A stretch of DNA of 64,000 nucleotides, taken from positions 591,289-655,288 of the forward strand of contig NZ_JBDWLT010000010.1 of the NCBI RefSeq assembly GCF_039973015.1, read 5' to 3'. Numbering within the stretch: position 1 is the first letter of the stretch; every line of letters begins with the position of its first letter. The position numbers and the translations under genes are program-made. This document shows positions 1 through 8,008 of this stretch, in pieces. The DNA comes from Parvibaculum sp039973015. Lineage in GTDB: Bacteria > Pseudomonadota > Alphaproteobacteria > Parvibaculales > Parvibaculaceae. Under the pieces are notes generated by a model. The model was not told the DNA's origin and ran no database searches. It was given only the letters and a program-made list of their open reading frames with translations.

Positions 1-282
1 GCCGATGGCGCGTACGCTGGCCTGAATGCTCTCGACGCCTTGCGTCAGGCGCTCATTAAGCGTTCGCGTCAGTTCGCCCGAGGCTTGCGACTGTGCATTC
101 AGGATCGCGGTAAGCTGCCCGCCCTGGGCTTTCTGCGTCCCGTCCAGCTGCTCCAGCCTGGTCTTCAAGTCGTCCAGAATGGCGGCATCCGTGCCGCCTT
201 TCCGGCGAAAAAAGACGAGCAACAAGGCCGCCACAATGACGGCCGCGCCGACGACCAGCCCGGCAATGAGCGTTTCGTTCAT
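1..282 (-). CDS. rmuC: RmuC family DNA recombination protein (N-terminal part only)
   Basis: This is the N-terminal 94 residues of a protein cut by the window edge. It starts MNETLIAGLVVG, has one hydrophobic segment at about residues 5-25 ending in FFRRKGG, and then a helical, Gln/Glu-rich stretch typical of the coiled-coil part of RmuC. RmuC proteins are membrane-anchored and carry a PD-(D/E)XK nuclease-like domain further on; they limit inversions and recombination at repeats. The nuclease domain lies outside the window. The gene is divergent from def, and rmuC next to def-fmt is a familiar alphaproteobacterial order, which supports the call more than the short sequence does. Confidence 0.7.
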   Translation of the reverse strand, partial: MNETLIAGLVVGAAVIVAALLLVFFRRKGGTDAAILDDLKTRLEQLDGTQKAQGGQLTAILNAQSQASGELTRTLNERLTQGVESIQASVRAIG

Positions 283-402
283 TTTCTGTCTCCGTTTGAG
301 CCGACTATAGGCCGATTCCCGGCGTTTCGGCGCCCCGGTCCCGCATCACTATCCCCTTGCCGCCGCTTGACCCGGTAGCCGCCCCGGCTTATCTCAAAGC
401 CC

Positions 403-924
403 ATGGCCATACGCGAAATCATCACCGCGCCGGACCCCCGGCTGAAACAGGTCTCGACCCCCGTCGAACGGGTGGACGGCGAGCTGCGCGCGCTCATGGA
501 CGACATGCTGGAGACCATGTACGACGCGCCGGGCATCGGCCTTGCCGCCATTCAGGTCGGTGTGCCCAAGCAGGTCATCGTGATGGACCTCGCCCGCGAA
601 GGCGAGGAGCCCCAGCCCCGCTATTTCATCAACCCGGAAATCACCTGGTCCTCGGAAGATACCTCTGTCTACGAGGAAGGCTGTCTCTCCGTCCCCGATT
701 TCTACGAGGATGTGGAGCGCTCGGCCAAATGCCGTGTGCGCTATCTCGACTATCAGGGCGAGATTCGCGAGGAGGAGTGCGACGAGATGCTCGCCACCTG
801 CCTCCAGCATGAAATGGACCACCTGAAAGGCATTCTCTTCATTGACCATCTCTCGCGCACCAAGCGTGACATGATGCTGAAGAAGCTCGCCAAGCAGAAG
901 AAATTCCAGAAAGAACCGGCTTGA
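403..924 (+). CDS. def: Peptide deformylase
   Basis: Removes the formyl group from the N-terminal Met of new proteins in the cytosol. The 173-residue protein carries all three family motifs: GIGLAAIQVG (Gln51), EGCLSVP (Cys94, metal ligand) and QHEMDH (His136, Glu137, His140: two metal ligands and the general base). Length is normal for the iron-type bacterial enzyme. It is the first gene of def-fmt-truA; its TGA overlaps the TTG start of fmt by four bases, so the deformylase and the formyltransferase that makes its substrate are translationally coupled. The ATG start gives the usual MAxRxI beginning of alphaproteobacterial Def. Confidence 0.97.
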   Translation: MAIREIITAPDPRLKQVSTPVERVDGELRALMDDMLETMYDAPGIGLAAIQVGVPKQVIVMDLAREGEEPQPRYFINPEITWSSEDTSVYEEGCLSVPDFYEDVERSAKCRVRYLDYQGEIREEECDEMLATCLQHEMDHLKGILFIDHLSRTKRDMMLKKLAKQKKFQKEPA

Positions 925-1862
925 GCATCTTGCGGCTCGCCTTCATGGGAACGCCGGATTTCTCCGTTCCCGTTCTCGCCGAGATTCTCGCCGCCGGTCA
1001 CGAGGTGGTCGCCGTCTATTCGCAGCCCCCGCGCAAGGCGGGCCGCGGCATGGCCGAACAGCCGTCGCCCGTGCATCGCTTTGCCGAAGAGCATGGCATT
1101 CCCGTCTTCACGCCCGCCTCGCTCAAGGGCGAGGCCGAGCAGGAGGCTTTCGCCTCGCTCGATCTCGACGCGGCGGTTGTCGTCGCCTATGGCCTCATTC
1201 TGCCGAAGCCGGTGCTGGAGGCGCCGCGTCTCGGTTGCCTCAATCTTCATGCCTCGCTGCTGCCGCGCTGGCGTGGCGCCGCGCCCATCCAGCGCGCCAT
1301 CATGGCGGGCGACAAGGAGACGGGCGTCATGGTCATGCAGATGGAGGAGGGCCTCGATACGGGCCCGGTCCTGCTCGCCGAGCGCACCGAAATCGGCGCG
1401 CGGGAAACGGCGGGCAGCCTTCATGACCGGCTCTCGCAGACCGGCGCATCGCTGATGGTGCGCGCGCTTGCCGCCCTCTCGCGCGGCGGTCTCGTGCCGG
1501 CGCCGCAGCCCGAAGAGGGCGTCACCTATGCAAAAAAGATCGAAAAGGCGGAAGCCCGCATCGACTGGTCGCGCCCGGCAAAGGAACTCGATTGCATGAT
1601 CCGCGGCCTCACGCCTTTTCCCGGCGCTTTTTTCGAGGCGGGCGAGGGCAAGGACGCCACGCGCATCAAGGTGCTGCGCGCAACACCCGTCGCGAAGTCG
1701 GGCAAGCCGGGCGAGGTGTTGTCCGTGCTCGGCACCATCGTCATCGCCTGCGGGCAGGGCGCGCTCGAAATCGAGGAGCTTCAGCGCTCCGGGAAATCGC
1801 CCATGTTCGCGCGCGATTTCCTGCGCGGCTTCCCGCTGGAACCCGGCAAGGTTCTCGCCTGA
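921..1862 (+). CDS. fmt: Methionyl-tRNA formyltransferase
   Basis: Transfers formyl from 10-formyl-THF to Met-tRNA(fMet). The sequence shows FMGTPDFSVPVL at the N-terminus, the NLHASLLPRWRGAAP catalytic/folate motif (Asn, His) and GLDTGPVL with the catalytic Asp, followed by a C-terminal OB-like domain with the typical TPFPGAF segment. The chosen start is TTG at 921, overlapping the def stop. The first in-frame ATG (945) would delete the first beta-strand (LRLAF), so TTG is preferred. The stop codon is followed immediately by the overlapping ATG of truA. 313 residues is normal for the family. Confidence 0.96.
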   Translation: MSILRLAFMGTPDFSVPVLAEILAAGHEVVAVYSQPPRKAGRGMAEQPSPVHRFAEEHGIPVFTPASLKGEAEQEAFASLDLDAAVVVAYGLILPKPVLEAPRLGCLNLHASLLPRWRGAAPIQRAIMAGDKETGVMVMQMEEGLDTGPVLLAERTEIGARETAGSLHDRLSQTGASLMVRALAALSRGGLVPAPQPEEGVTYAKKIEKAEARIDWSRPAKELDCMIRGLTPFPGAFFEAGEGKDATRIKVLRATPVAKSGKPGEVLSVLGTIVIACGQGALEIEELQRSGKSPMFARDFLRGFPLEPGKVLA

Positions 1863-2602
1863 TGCCGCGCTACAAGCTCACCATCGAATATGACGGCTCG
1901 CCTTTTGTCGGCTGGCAGGCGCAGACGAATGGCAGCTCCGTCCAGCAGGTGCTGGAAACGGGTTTCAAGGGCTTTTGCGGCGAGGACATCAAGGTCTATG
2001 GCGCGGGCCGCACGGATGCGGGCGTTCATGCGCTGGGGCAGGTCGCCCATGTCGATCTGCCGCGCGATGTCGCCTGCGACACGCTGCGCGACGCCGTGAA
2101 CGCGCATATGAGGCCGCATCCCGTTGCGATCGTCGGGGCGGAGGCGGTGCCCGAGACCTTCGAGGCGCGCTTCTCCGCCGTGAAGCGCCACTACATGTAC
2201 CGCATCGTCAATCGCCGCGCGCCCTTGACGCTCGACAGGGGGCAGGCATGGCTGGTGCACAAGCCGCTCGATGCGCAAGCGATGCATGAGGCGGCGCAGG
2301 CGCTTGTCGGCCGCCATGATTTCACGACCTTCCGCTCCGTCCAGTGCCAGGCGAAATCGCCGGTCAAGACGGTCGACGAAATCACCGTCTCGCGCTATGC
2401 CGACGAGATCGAGGTGATCTGCCGTGCACGGAGCTTTCTGCACAATCAGGTGCGCTCCTTCGTGGGCACCTTGAAGGTGGTGGGCGAGGGCAAGTGGACG
2501 CGGCGCGGCGTCGAGAAGGCGCTGGCCGCCGCCGACCGTTCGGCCTGCGGACCGGTCGCGCCGCCGGACGGGCTCTATCTTCTGCAAGTGGATTACGAGT
2601 GA
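1862..2602 (+). CDS. truA: tRNA pseudouridine(38-40) synthase TruA
   Basis: Isomerises uridines 38-40 in the anticodon arm of tRNAs. The 246-residue protein starts MPRYKLTIEYDGSPFVGWQ, a standard TruA opening, and carries YGAGRTDAGVHALGQ with the catalytic Asp52. The C-terminal FLHNQVRSFVGTL motif is also characteristic. The ATG shares one base with the fmt stop (TGATG), so it is the third gene of a coupled def-fmt-truA run. Transcription probably ends at the GC-rich hairpin that starts 10 bp downstream, since the next gene, murI, converges on it. Confidence 0.96.
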   Translation: MPRYKLTIEYDGSPFVGWQAQTNGSSVQQVLETGFKGFCGEDIKVYGAGRTDAGVHALGQVAHVDLPRDVACDTLRDAVNAHMRPHPVAIVGAEAVPETFEARFSAVKRHYMYRIVNRRAPLTLDRGQAWLVHKPLDAQAMHEAAQALVGRHDFTTFRSVQCQAKSPVKTVDEITVSRYADEIEVICRARSFLHNQVRSFVGTLKVVGEGKWTRRGVEKALAAADRSACGPVAPPDGLYLLQVDYE

Positions 2603-2611
2603 GCCCTAAAG

Positions 2612-2634
2612 CCCTCTCCCCTCCGGGGAGAGGG
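2612..2634. terminator. GC-rich hairpin between convergent truA and murI
   Basis: A 10-bp perfect stem CCCTCTCCCC / GGGGAGAGGG with a 3-nt loop, followed by TTGGGTGAGGGG. It lies in the 55-bp gap between the 3' ends of truA and murI and could stop transcription from either side, although no T-tract follows. The sequence resembles the dispersed CCTCCCC/GGGGAGG palindromes found elsewhere in this window, so it may equally be a short member of a REP-like repeat family. Confidence 0.55.
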
Positions 2635-2657
2635 TTGGGTGAGGGGCCTGTGGCGGC

Positions 2658-3506
2658 TCACTCCGGCTTGATATCCACAAGCTCGACATCCTTCGCCCGG
2701 ATTTCCTCGCCAAAGAAAATGCCGCCGACGCGCGCGAAGCGTTCCGCGCTGTCGGTCGCAAGAAAGCGCGTCTTGCCCTTGCGCTGGCGCTTGGCCGTGA
2801 GGTTTTGGCTCGCGAGCGCTTCCTCCACGGCCTTGGCTGTCGTCGCCGCCGAATCGACCAGCCTCACGCCCTGGCCGGCCACCTTCTTGATCGTGCGCGC
2901 GAGCACGGGGAAATGCGTGCAGCCGAGGACCAGCGTGTCCGGCGCGTTCCGTCCCTTGAAGAGCGGCGCGAGATAGCGTCTCGCGGCTGCCTCCGCCACT
3001 TCGCCTTTCGTCCAGCCTTCTTCGGCCAGCGTCACGAACAATCCGCAAGGCGCCTGGCGCACGTCCGCCTCGGGCTTCAGTGCATGGATGGCGCGCGCAT
3101 AGGCCCCGCCCTTCACCGTCGCTTCCGTCGCGATGACGCCGATGCGGCCGGTCTTCGTCGCCTTCACGCCCGCCTTTGCGCCGGGCTCGATCACGCCGAT
3201 CACAGGGATGGGCGCGAGCGCCTGTGTGAGCGGCCCGAGTGCGACGGCCGACGCGGTGTTGCAGGCAATCACGATCATCTTCACGTCATGGCCGAGCAGG
3301 TGTTTCGTCGCCTGCGTCGCATAGGCCGTGACCGTTTCCGGGCTCTTCGTGCCATAGGGAAGCCGCGCCGTGTCGCCGAGATAGACGAGATCTTCATGCG
3401 GCAGCGCCTTGCGCAGCGCTTTCAATACCGTAATCCCGCCAATGCCGCTGTCGAAGACGCCGATCGGCTTGTCTCTTCCGCTTGCGGCGTTGCGCCTTGC
3501 GCTCAT
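2658..3506 (-). CDS. murI: Glutamate racemase
   Basis: Makes D-glutamate for peptidoglycan. The protein (282 aa) shows GVFDSGIGG (Asp19-Ser20), the first catalytic cysteine in VIACNTASA (Cys82) and the second in LGCTHFPVL (Cys196), plus the YLGDTARLPYG motif. It ends an operon running leftward with dapE and a small membrane protein: its ATG overlaps the TGA of the membrane protein by four bases (ATGA). Pairing with dapE makes sense because both feed peptidoglycan precursor synthesis (D-Glu and meso-DAP). The first dozen residues before DKPIGVFDSG are extra and basic; an internal start cannot be excluded but no other ATG is available. Confidence 0.96.
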   Translation of the reverse strand: MSARRNAASGRDKPIGVFDSGIGGITVLKALRKALPHEDLVYLGDTARLPYGTKSPETVTAYATQATKHLLGHDVKMIVIACNTASAVALGPLTQALAPIPVIGVIEPGAKAGVKATKTGRIGVIATEATVKGGAYARAIHALKPEADVRQAPCGLFVTLAEEGWTKGEVAEAAARRYLAPLFKGRNAPDTLVLGCTHFPVLARTIKKVAGQGVRLVDSAATTAKAVEEALASQNLTAKRQRKGKTRFLATDSAERFARVGGIFFGEEIRAKDVELVDIKPE

Positions 3507-4108
3507 GTTGAAACCCCGACGCCCGGCATCAGCAGCATGCCCAGTATCTGGTCGACGGAAAGGCTCAGCACCACTTCGAAAACGATGATGGCGAATGCCG
3601 GCCCCGCCTGTGCGCCCAGCACGTCGCGCGTGATCTGCCAGCGATACCAGGCGAGCAGCCCCATGACCGGCATGGCGAGCATGAAGCCCGTCGTGGCGGA
3701 GTAGATGCCCAGCGCATGCGGAATGAGCGGCAGTGCGAAGGCGATGGTCGTGAACAGCGTGCCCCAGTTATAGGTGATGAGATAGGGCGTGAAATAGGCC
3801 TCGAGCTTCAGCATGCGCGAGACGCGCGCCATCGCCGCGAGAAAGAGCGCCCAATAGATGATGGTGCTCGCAAGTTCCGTGGTGATGAAGAGCCCGTAGG
3901 AAACGTCCTCGCCGATATCGAAAGCCTCGCGCGCGAAGCGCCAGGAAAGCGTCGATGTGAAGAAGATGACAGGCAGCGCAAGGAGCAGCGCCCCGAAGCT
4001 GCGCATCGCGCCCGCCGCGCTCAGGTCGAAGCAATCCTTCGCCTGCGCATCGCGCATGGTGATGCGCCACGCACCGGTCAGCCCGTTTGTGATGTCCGCG
4101 ATGTTCAA
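3503..4108 (-). CDS. Integral membrane protein of unknown function between dapE and murI
   Basis: A 201-residue hydrophobic protein with about five predicted membrane segments: roughly residues 35-55, 70-90, 105-130, 135-155 and 170-190. I recognise no catalytic motif. The start is a TTG at 4106-4108 that overlaps the dapE stop codon, and the stop overlaps the murI start (ATGA), so it is locked into translation with both peptidoglycan-precursor genes. Similar small proteins are found next to murI/dapE in related alphaproteobacteria, as far as I recall, but a function is not known to me. A role near the envelope is inference from context only. Confidence 0.75.
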   Translation of the reverse strand: MNIADITNGLTGAWRITMRDAQAKDCFDLSAAGAMRSFGALLLALPVIFFTSTLSWRFAREAFDIGEDVSYGLFITTELASTIIYWALFLAAMARVSRMLKLEAYFTPYLITYNWGTLFTTIAFALPLIPHALGIYSATTGFMLAMPVMGLLAWYRWQITRDVLGAQAGPAFAIIVFEVVLSLSVDQILGMLLMPGVGVST

Positions 4109-5295
4109 GATATCCGTCCAGCGAAATAGCCGCTCAGAATGGCTTCATATATGTCGGCAAGCTTGCCGAAGTCATCGGCGGGCACCTGTTCGTCCACCTT
4201 GTGCATGGTGGCATTCCTGAAGCCGAATTCGACCACCGGCGCATAGGCGCGGATGAAGCGCGCATCCGAGGTGCCGCCCGTGGTGGAGAGGTCGGGCGTG
4301 ATCCCCGTCACCTTTTCGATGGCATCGGCGATCAGTGCAGAGAAATCGCCCGGCTGGGTGATGAAGCTCTCGCCCGAAATCTTCGTCTCGAATGTATAGC
4401 GCCCGCCCATCTCCTGGCTGACCTGGTCGAAGACGCTGCGCATCCATCGGTCGAGGCTCGCGCCCGAATGTTCGTCGTTGAAGCGAATGTTCATCACCGC
4501 CCGCGCCGTGCCGGGAATGACATTGGTCGCGGTATTGCCCGTGTCGATGGTCGTCACTTCAAAATTCGACGGCTGAAAATGATCGTTGCCCTTGTCGAGT
4601 TCATGGGCGTTCAGGCGCCGCAGCATTTCCATCAGACGGGGCAGCGGATTGTCGGCCTGATACGGATAGGCGACGTGGCCCTGCGTGCCGTAAACGGTCA
4701 GCCAGCCATTGATGCTGCCGCGCCGCCCGATCTTCACCATGTCGCCGAGCCTGTCGGCGCTGGTCGGCTCGCCGACAAGGCAATGGTCGAATGTCTCGCC
4801 GCGCGCCTTCAGCGCCTGCAGCATCTTGACCGTGCCATTGACGCTCGGCCCTTCCTCGTCGCCGGTGATGAGCAGGCTGATCGAGCCATCGCCGAGCTTG
4901 CCGTCCTGCACCAGCCGCGACGCGGCGGCGACGAAGCTCGCAATCGAGCCCTTCATGTCGGCGGCCCCGCGGCCGACCAGCATGCCGTCCCTGATATCGC
5001 CGGCGAAAGGATCGGCGGTCCATGCCTCGGCATCGCCCACCGGCACGACATCCGTGTGTCCGGCAAAGCAGAAATGGGGGCTTCCCGTCCCGAGCCGCGC
5101 ATAGAGATTGTCGACATCGGGCGTGCCCTCCGCCGAAAAGCGCATCCGCTCGCAGGTGAAGCCGAGCGGCTTCAGCCATTTTTCGAGCACGGAAAGCGCG
5201 CCCGCATCCTCCGGCGTCACGCTTGGACAGCGGATGAGTTCCTTGGCGATCTCGAGCGGATCGTAGGGCGAGGCGGGTGTGGCGGGCGCGTTCAT
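4105..5295 (-). CDS. dapE: Succinyl-diaminopimelate desuccinylase
   Basis: M20 zinc metallohydrolase that converts N-succinyl-LL-DAP to LL-DAP and succinate in the lysine/meso-DAP pathway. Motifs seen: FAGHTDVVP (His ligand and following Asp), GRGAADMKGS (bridging Asp), TGDEEGPS (general-base Glu with ligand Glu), and a dimerisation domain followed by the C-terminal STTGGTSDARFI segment typical of DapE rather than other M20 enzymes. I chose the ATG at 5293-5295 (MNAPATPASPYDPLEIA, 396 aa) over an upstream in-frame start because family members begin about there. dapD lies immediately upstream on the same strand, so DapD-DapE are likely co-transcribed, with murI last. Confidence 0.96.
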   Translation of the reverse strand: MNAPATPASPYDPLEIAKELIRCPSVTPEDAGALSVLEKWLKPLGFTCERMRFSAEGTPDVDNLYARLGTGSPHFCFAGHTDVVPVGDAEAWTADPFAGDIRDGMLVGRGAADMKGSIASFVAAASRLVQDGKLGDGSISLLITGDEEGPSVNGTVKMLQALKARGETFDHCLVGEPTSADRLGDMVKIGRRGSINGWLTVYGTQGHVAYPYQADNPLPRLMEMLRRLNAHELDKGNDHFQPSNFEVTTIDTGNTATNVIPGTARAVMNIRFNDEHSGASLDRWMRSVFDQVSQEMGGRYTFETKISGESFITQPGDFSALIADAIEKVTGITPDLSTTGGTSDARFIRAYAPVVEFGFRNATMHKVDEQVPADDFGKLADIYEAILSGYFAGRIS

Positions 5296-5324
5296 GGGCA
5301 ACTTGGTACCCCGCGCCCCCAATG

Positions 5325-5363
5325 CCGTCAAATGGGGCCGTCAAATGGGGCCGTCAAATGCGA
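5325..5363. repeat. 13-bp tandem repeat in the dapD-dapE spacer
   Basis: Three head-to-tail copies of CCGTCAAATGGGG: 5325-5337 and 5338-5350 are identical, and 5351-5363 differs in its last three bases. The array fills half of the 76-bp gap between the dapD stop and the dapE start. On the minus (transcribed) strand the unit reads CCCCATTTGACGG. Tandem copies this short usually arise by slippage and can vary in number between strains; whether they affect dapE translation is unknown. Confidence 0.85.
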
Positions 5364-5371
5364 CCGGAAAA

Positions 5372-6229
5372 TTAAGTCCGCAGCAGCTCGTTGATCGAGG
5401 TCTTGGAGCGGGTCTGTGCATCGACCGTCTTCACGATCACGGCGCAATAGAGGCTCGGGGCGGGTGAGCCGTCCGGGCTTGCCTTGCCGGGCAGCGCGCC
5501 GGGCACGACGACCGCGTAGGGCGGCACCTTGCCGATATGCACTTCGCCCGTCGCCCGGTCGATGATCTTGGTCGAGGCGCCGAGATAGACGCCCATCGAG
5601 AGCACCGCGCCCTCGCCCACGATCACGCCTTCGGCGACTTCCGAGCGCGCGCCGATGAAGCAGTTATCCTCGATGATGACGGGGCCCGCCTGCAGCGGCT
5701 CCAGCACGCCGCCAATGCCCGCGCCGCCCGAAATATGCACATTCTTGCCGATCTGCGCGCAGGAGCCCACCGTCGCCCAGGTGTCGACCATCGTGCCTTC
5801 GTCCACATAGGCGCCGAGGTTCACGAAGGAGGGCATCAGCACGACATTCGGCGCGATATAGGCCGAGCGGCGCACGATGCAGTTCGGCACCGCGCGGAAG
5901 CCCGCCGAGCGGAATTCAGCCTCGCCCCAGCCGTCGAACTTCGAGGGCACCTTGTCCCACCAGTTTGTGTCCTTGCCGGGCCCGCCCGCGATGGTCGTCA
6001 TGTCGTTCAGGCGGAAGGAGAGCAGCACGGCCATTTTCAGCCACTGATGCACTTCCCACTCGCCCCCCATGTCTTTCGGGAGCTTCTCGGCGACCCGCGC
6101 CTTGCCGCTGTCCAGCGCGTTCAGCGCCTCGTTGACGGCGTCGCGAACCTCGCCCTTCGTCTGGGCGTTGATCTGATCGCGGTTTTCGAAGGCCTGTTCG
6201 ATGACGGGCTTGAGGTCGGCAAGGCTCAT
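5372..6229 (-). CDS. dapD: 2,3,4,5-tetrahydropyridine-2,6-dicarboxylate N-succinyltransferase
   Basis: Succinylates tetrahydrodipicolinate using succinyl-CoA, the step two before DapE. The 285-residue protein has an alpha-helical N-domain (MSLADLKPVIEQAFENRD) followed by a left-handed beta-helix of hexapeptide repeats (for example IAPNVVLMPSFVNLGAYVDEG and the IGKNVHISGGAGIGGVLEP stretch) and the C-terminal KTSINELLRT. It is the first gene of the leftward dapD-dapE-(membrane protein)-murI cluster. Length and start are standard for proteobacterial DapD. Confidence 0.97.
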   Translation of the reverse strand: MSLADLKPVIEQAFENRDQINAQTKGEVRDAVNEALNALDSGKARVAEKLPKDMGGEWEVHQWLKMAVLLSFRLNDMTTIAGGPGKDTNWWDKVPSKFDGWGEAEFRSAGFRAVPNCIVRRSAYIAPNVVLMPSFVNLGAYVDEGTMVDTWATVGSCAQIGKNVHISGGAGIGGVLEPLQAGPVIIEDNCFIGARSEVAEGVIVGEGAVLSMGVYLGASTKIIDRATGEVHIGKVPPYAVVVPGALPGKASPDGSPAPSLYCAVIVKTVDAQTRSKTSINELLRT

Positions 6230-6320
6230 GGGGTTCGCTCTCTCGGCTTGTTTTGCCGGGGCAAGATAGCCGGGGGGGCACCCCTGTCAACCAAGGCCGG
6301 AAGCGAGCGCCCGGGGACTC

Positions 6321-6480
6321 TCACCTCCCCCTTGCGGGGAGGTCGAAAATTCGCGGAACGTGGATTTTCGGGTGGGGGGTAAACCACGCACCAATGATGG
6401 AGGGATTTTTCGGAGCAGCGCCCCCCCACCCGGATCGCCCTATTCAGATCAAGAGGGCGATCCGGCCTCCCCGCGAGGGG
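6321..6480. repeat. REP-like palindromic repeat copy plus partner hairpin
   Basis: The 292-bp gap between dapD and the EAL gene holds no gene. Positions 6321-6379 are one copy of a dispersed repeat: a CCTCCCC-CTTGC-GGGGAGG hairpin, then TCGAAAATTCGCGGAACG, then TTTTCGGGTGGGGG. At 6428-6480 lies a related inverted unit: CCCCCCCACC, a stem CGGATCGCC / GGCGATCCG, and CCTCCCC-GCGA-GGGGGAGG. The first 40 bases of the copy recur exactly at 7950. The pair of outward-facing units is the arrangement seen in bacterial REP doublets. Confidence 0.8.
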
Positions 6481-6521
6481 GAGGCAAAAGAAGGAAGCGA
6501 GGCCGGTTTTGCCCGGGAACG

Positions 6522-7832
6522 TCAATCCGCCGCGAGCGGCATTTCCGGCGCCTTCTGGGCGCTGGCGGGCTCCTCGGCCAGCACGCTTTCGCGCACCGGG
6601 CGCGGCTCGCCGAAGAGATAGCCCTGGCCGAGTTCGACATCATAGTCGAGCACGTCAACCACCTCGCGCTCATTCTCGACCTTGTCGACAATGAGCTGGA
6701 TGCCGTTGCGCTTGAGCAGTTCCTTCAGGTCGGCGGCGTGAATGTCGCCCGCCATATGCGTGCCCTCAAGCATGGTCGCAGCCGAAACCTTGATGAAGCG
6801 GAAATTGCGGTCGTGCAGCGTTGCCGCGTCGAAACGCAGGTTGGTCACCTGATCCATCGAGAAGCGGAAGCCGAGTTCGGCCAGCGCTTCCAGGCTCGCG
6901 CGTTCCACAGGGCCTGCGCCGTTCACCGTCATCTGGCTGAACTCGAAAATGAGGTGCTGCGCGAGATCCGTATTGTGCTGCATGTAGTCGATGAACTGCG
7001 GGAAGAAATCCTCGTCCAGCAGCGAGAAGGCGGAGATGTTGCAGAAGACGCCGGCCTTGCTGTTGCGCTGCGCGAGCTTGCGCACCACCTGGATGCAGCG
7101 GAAAAGCAGAATATTGTCGACGGTGGGCATCATGCCCGCGGGCTCGGCCACGCGCATATAGTCGCGCGGCATGATGAGCTCGCCCTTGTCGGTGCGCAGG
7201 CGCGACAGGCCCTCATAATAAAGGGTCTTGCGCTGCGGCAGGCTCACCACCGGCTGGAGGTAGAGATCGACGCGGTTCGTTTCGAGCGAACGGCGGATCG
7301 TGTCCAGCAGTTCAGAATCGTCCATGTCCTCAAGCCGCTTTTCCGGCTTGGGCGGCGGCACATCGCTGTCGGCGAGCGCCTGTGTGCTCTCCGTCTGCGC
7401 TTCCGGCGCAGGTCCTTCCGCCGCGGCGGGCGCGGCAATCGCGTTCGAGAATTCGCGCGTTTCGGCGAGCCGCTTCACGAGGCTTTCGACCACGCGGATT
7501 TCCGAGAAGATGCGTTCCATGCGCTCGGTCGTCTCGCGCTCGAAGCGTTCTTCCAGCTCGACGATCTTGTCGGCGGCATCGTCGAGATCGCGCGAAAGCC
7601 CGGCCGCGAGGCTCGTCAGTTCCTGCAATTCCTTGCGCACGGCCTTGCGTTCGACACTGCGCGAAATCGCGGCATGGGCTTCCGCACCGAGCAGCGCGGC
7701 AATGAGCCCGCCAAGCGCGGCAAGTTTCGGGTCGAAGCCGAAGAAATGGATGAGACCATAGGCAAGCCCGATCGACGGCACCGCATAGAGCATGGTGGCG
7801 GCAAGATGCTTGAGCGGCAAAGGCATCGGCAT
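6522..7832 (-). CDS. EAL-domain protein, catalytically doubtful
   Basis: A 436-residue protein with two N-terminal membrane segments (about residues 10-50), a coiled-coil-like region (about 60-125), an Ala/Pro/Glu linker, and a C-terminal EAL (cyclic-di-GMP phosphodiesterase) domain from about residue 175. The EAL signature reads YYEGLSRL, and CNIS, EFSQ, IKV, KVENE and LGQGYLFGEP are recognisable. However, the DDFGTG motif is replaced by MDQVTN, losing the first metal-binding Asp. The protein may therefore bind c-di-GMP or a partner without hydrolysing it. I chose the ATG at 7830-7832 because a GGGGGA Shine-Dalgarno sits 8 bp upstream; a longer TTG start at 7868 has no such support. Monocistronic, flanked by REP-like repeats on both sides. 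Confidence 0.85.
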   Translation of the reverse strand: MPMPLPLKHLAATMLYAVPSIGLAYGLIHFFGFDPKLAALGGLIAALLGAEAHAAISRSVERKAVRKELQELTSLAAGLSRDLDDAADKIVELEERFERETTERMERIFSEIRVVESLVKRLAETREFSNAIAAPAAAEGPAPEAQTESTQALADSDVPPPKPEKRLEDMDDSELLDTIRRSLETNRVDLYLQPVVSLPQRKTLYYEGLSRLRTDKGELIMPRDYMRVAEPAGMMPTVDNILLFRCIQVVRKLAQRNSKAGVFCNISAFSLLDEDFFPQFIDYMQHNTDLAQHLIFEFSQMTVNGAGPVERASLEALAELGFRFSMDQVTNLRFDAATLHDRNFRFIKVSAATMLEGTHMAGDIHAADLKELLKRNGIQLIVDKVENEREVVDVLDYDVELGQGYLFGEPRPVRESVLAEEPASAQKAPEMPLAAD

Positions 7833-7949
7833 GGCGCGGTATCCCCCGGAATCTCGCAGGCCCCCCAAAACGAGATACGGCCCACCGGAAATTCATCTGT
7901 TCTTCACCGTAAGGCGAGGCTCTTGAAAAACCGTTAACTATGTAAACCC

Positions 7950-8007
7950 TCACCTCCCCCTTGCGGGGAGGTCGAAAATTCGCGGAACGCGTATTTTCGG
8001 GTGGGGG
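7950..8007. repeat. REP-like palindromic repeat copy
   Basis: Second close copy of the element at 6321-6379: the first 40 bases (TCACCTCCCC... through ...CGCGGAACG) are identical and the end (TTTTCGGGTGGGGG) is conserved, with four variable bases between. It lies in the spacer upstream of the EAL gene and ends two bases before the stop codon of the neighbouring hydrolase gene (8009), so it may serve as that gene's transcription end. Confidence 0.85.
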
Positions 8008-8008
8008 C

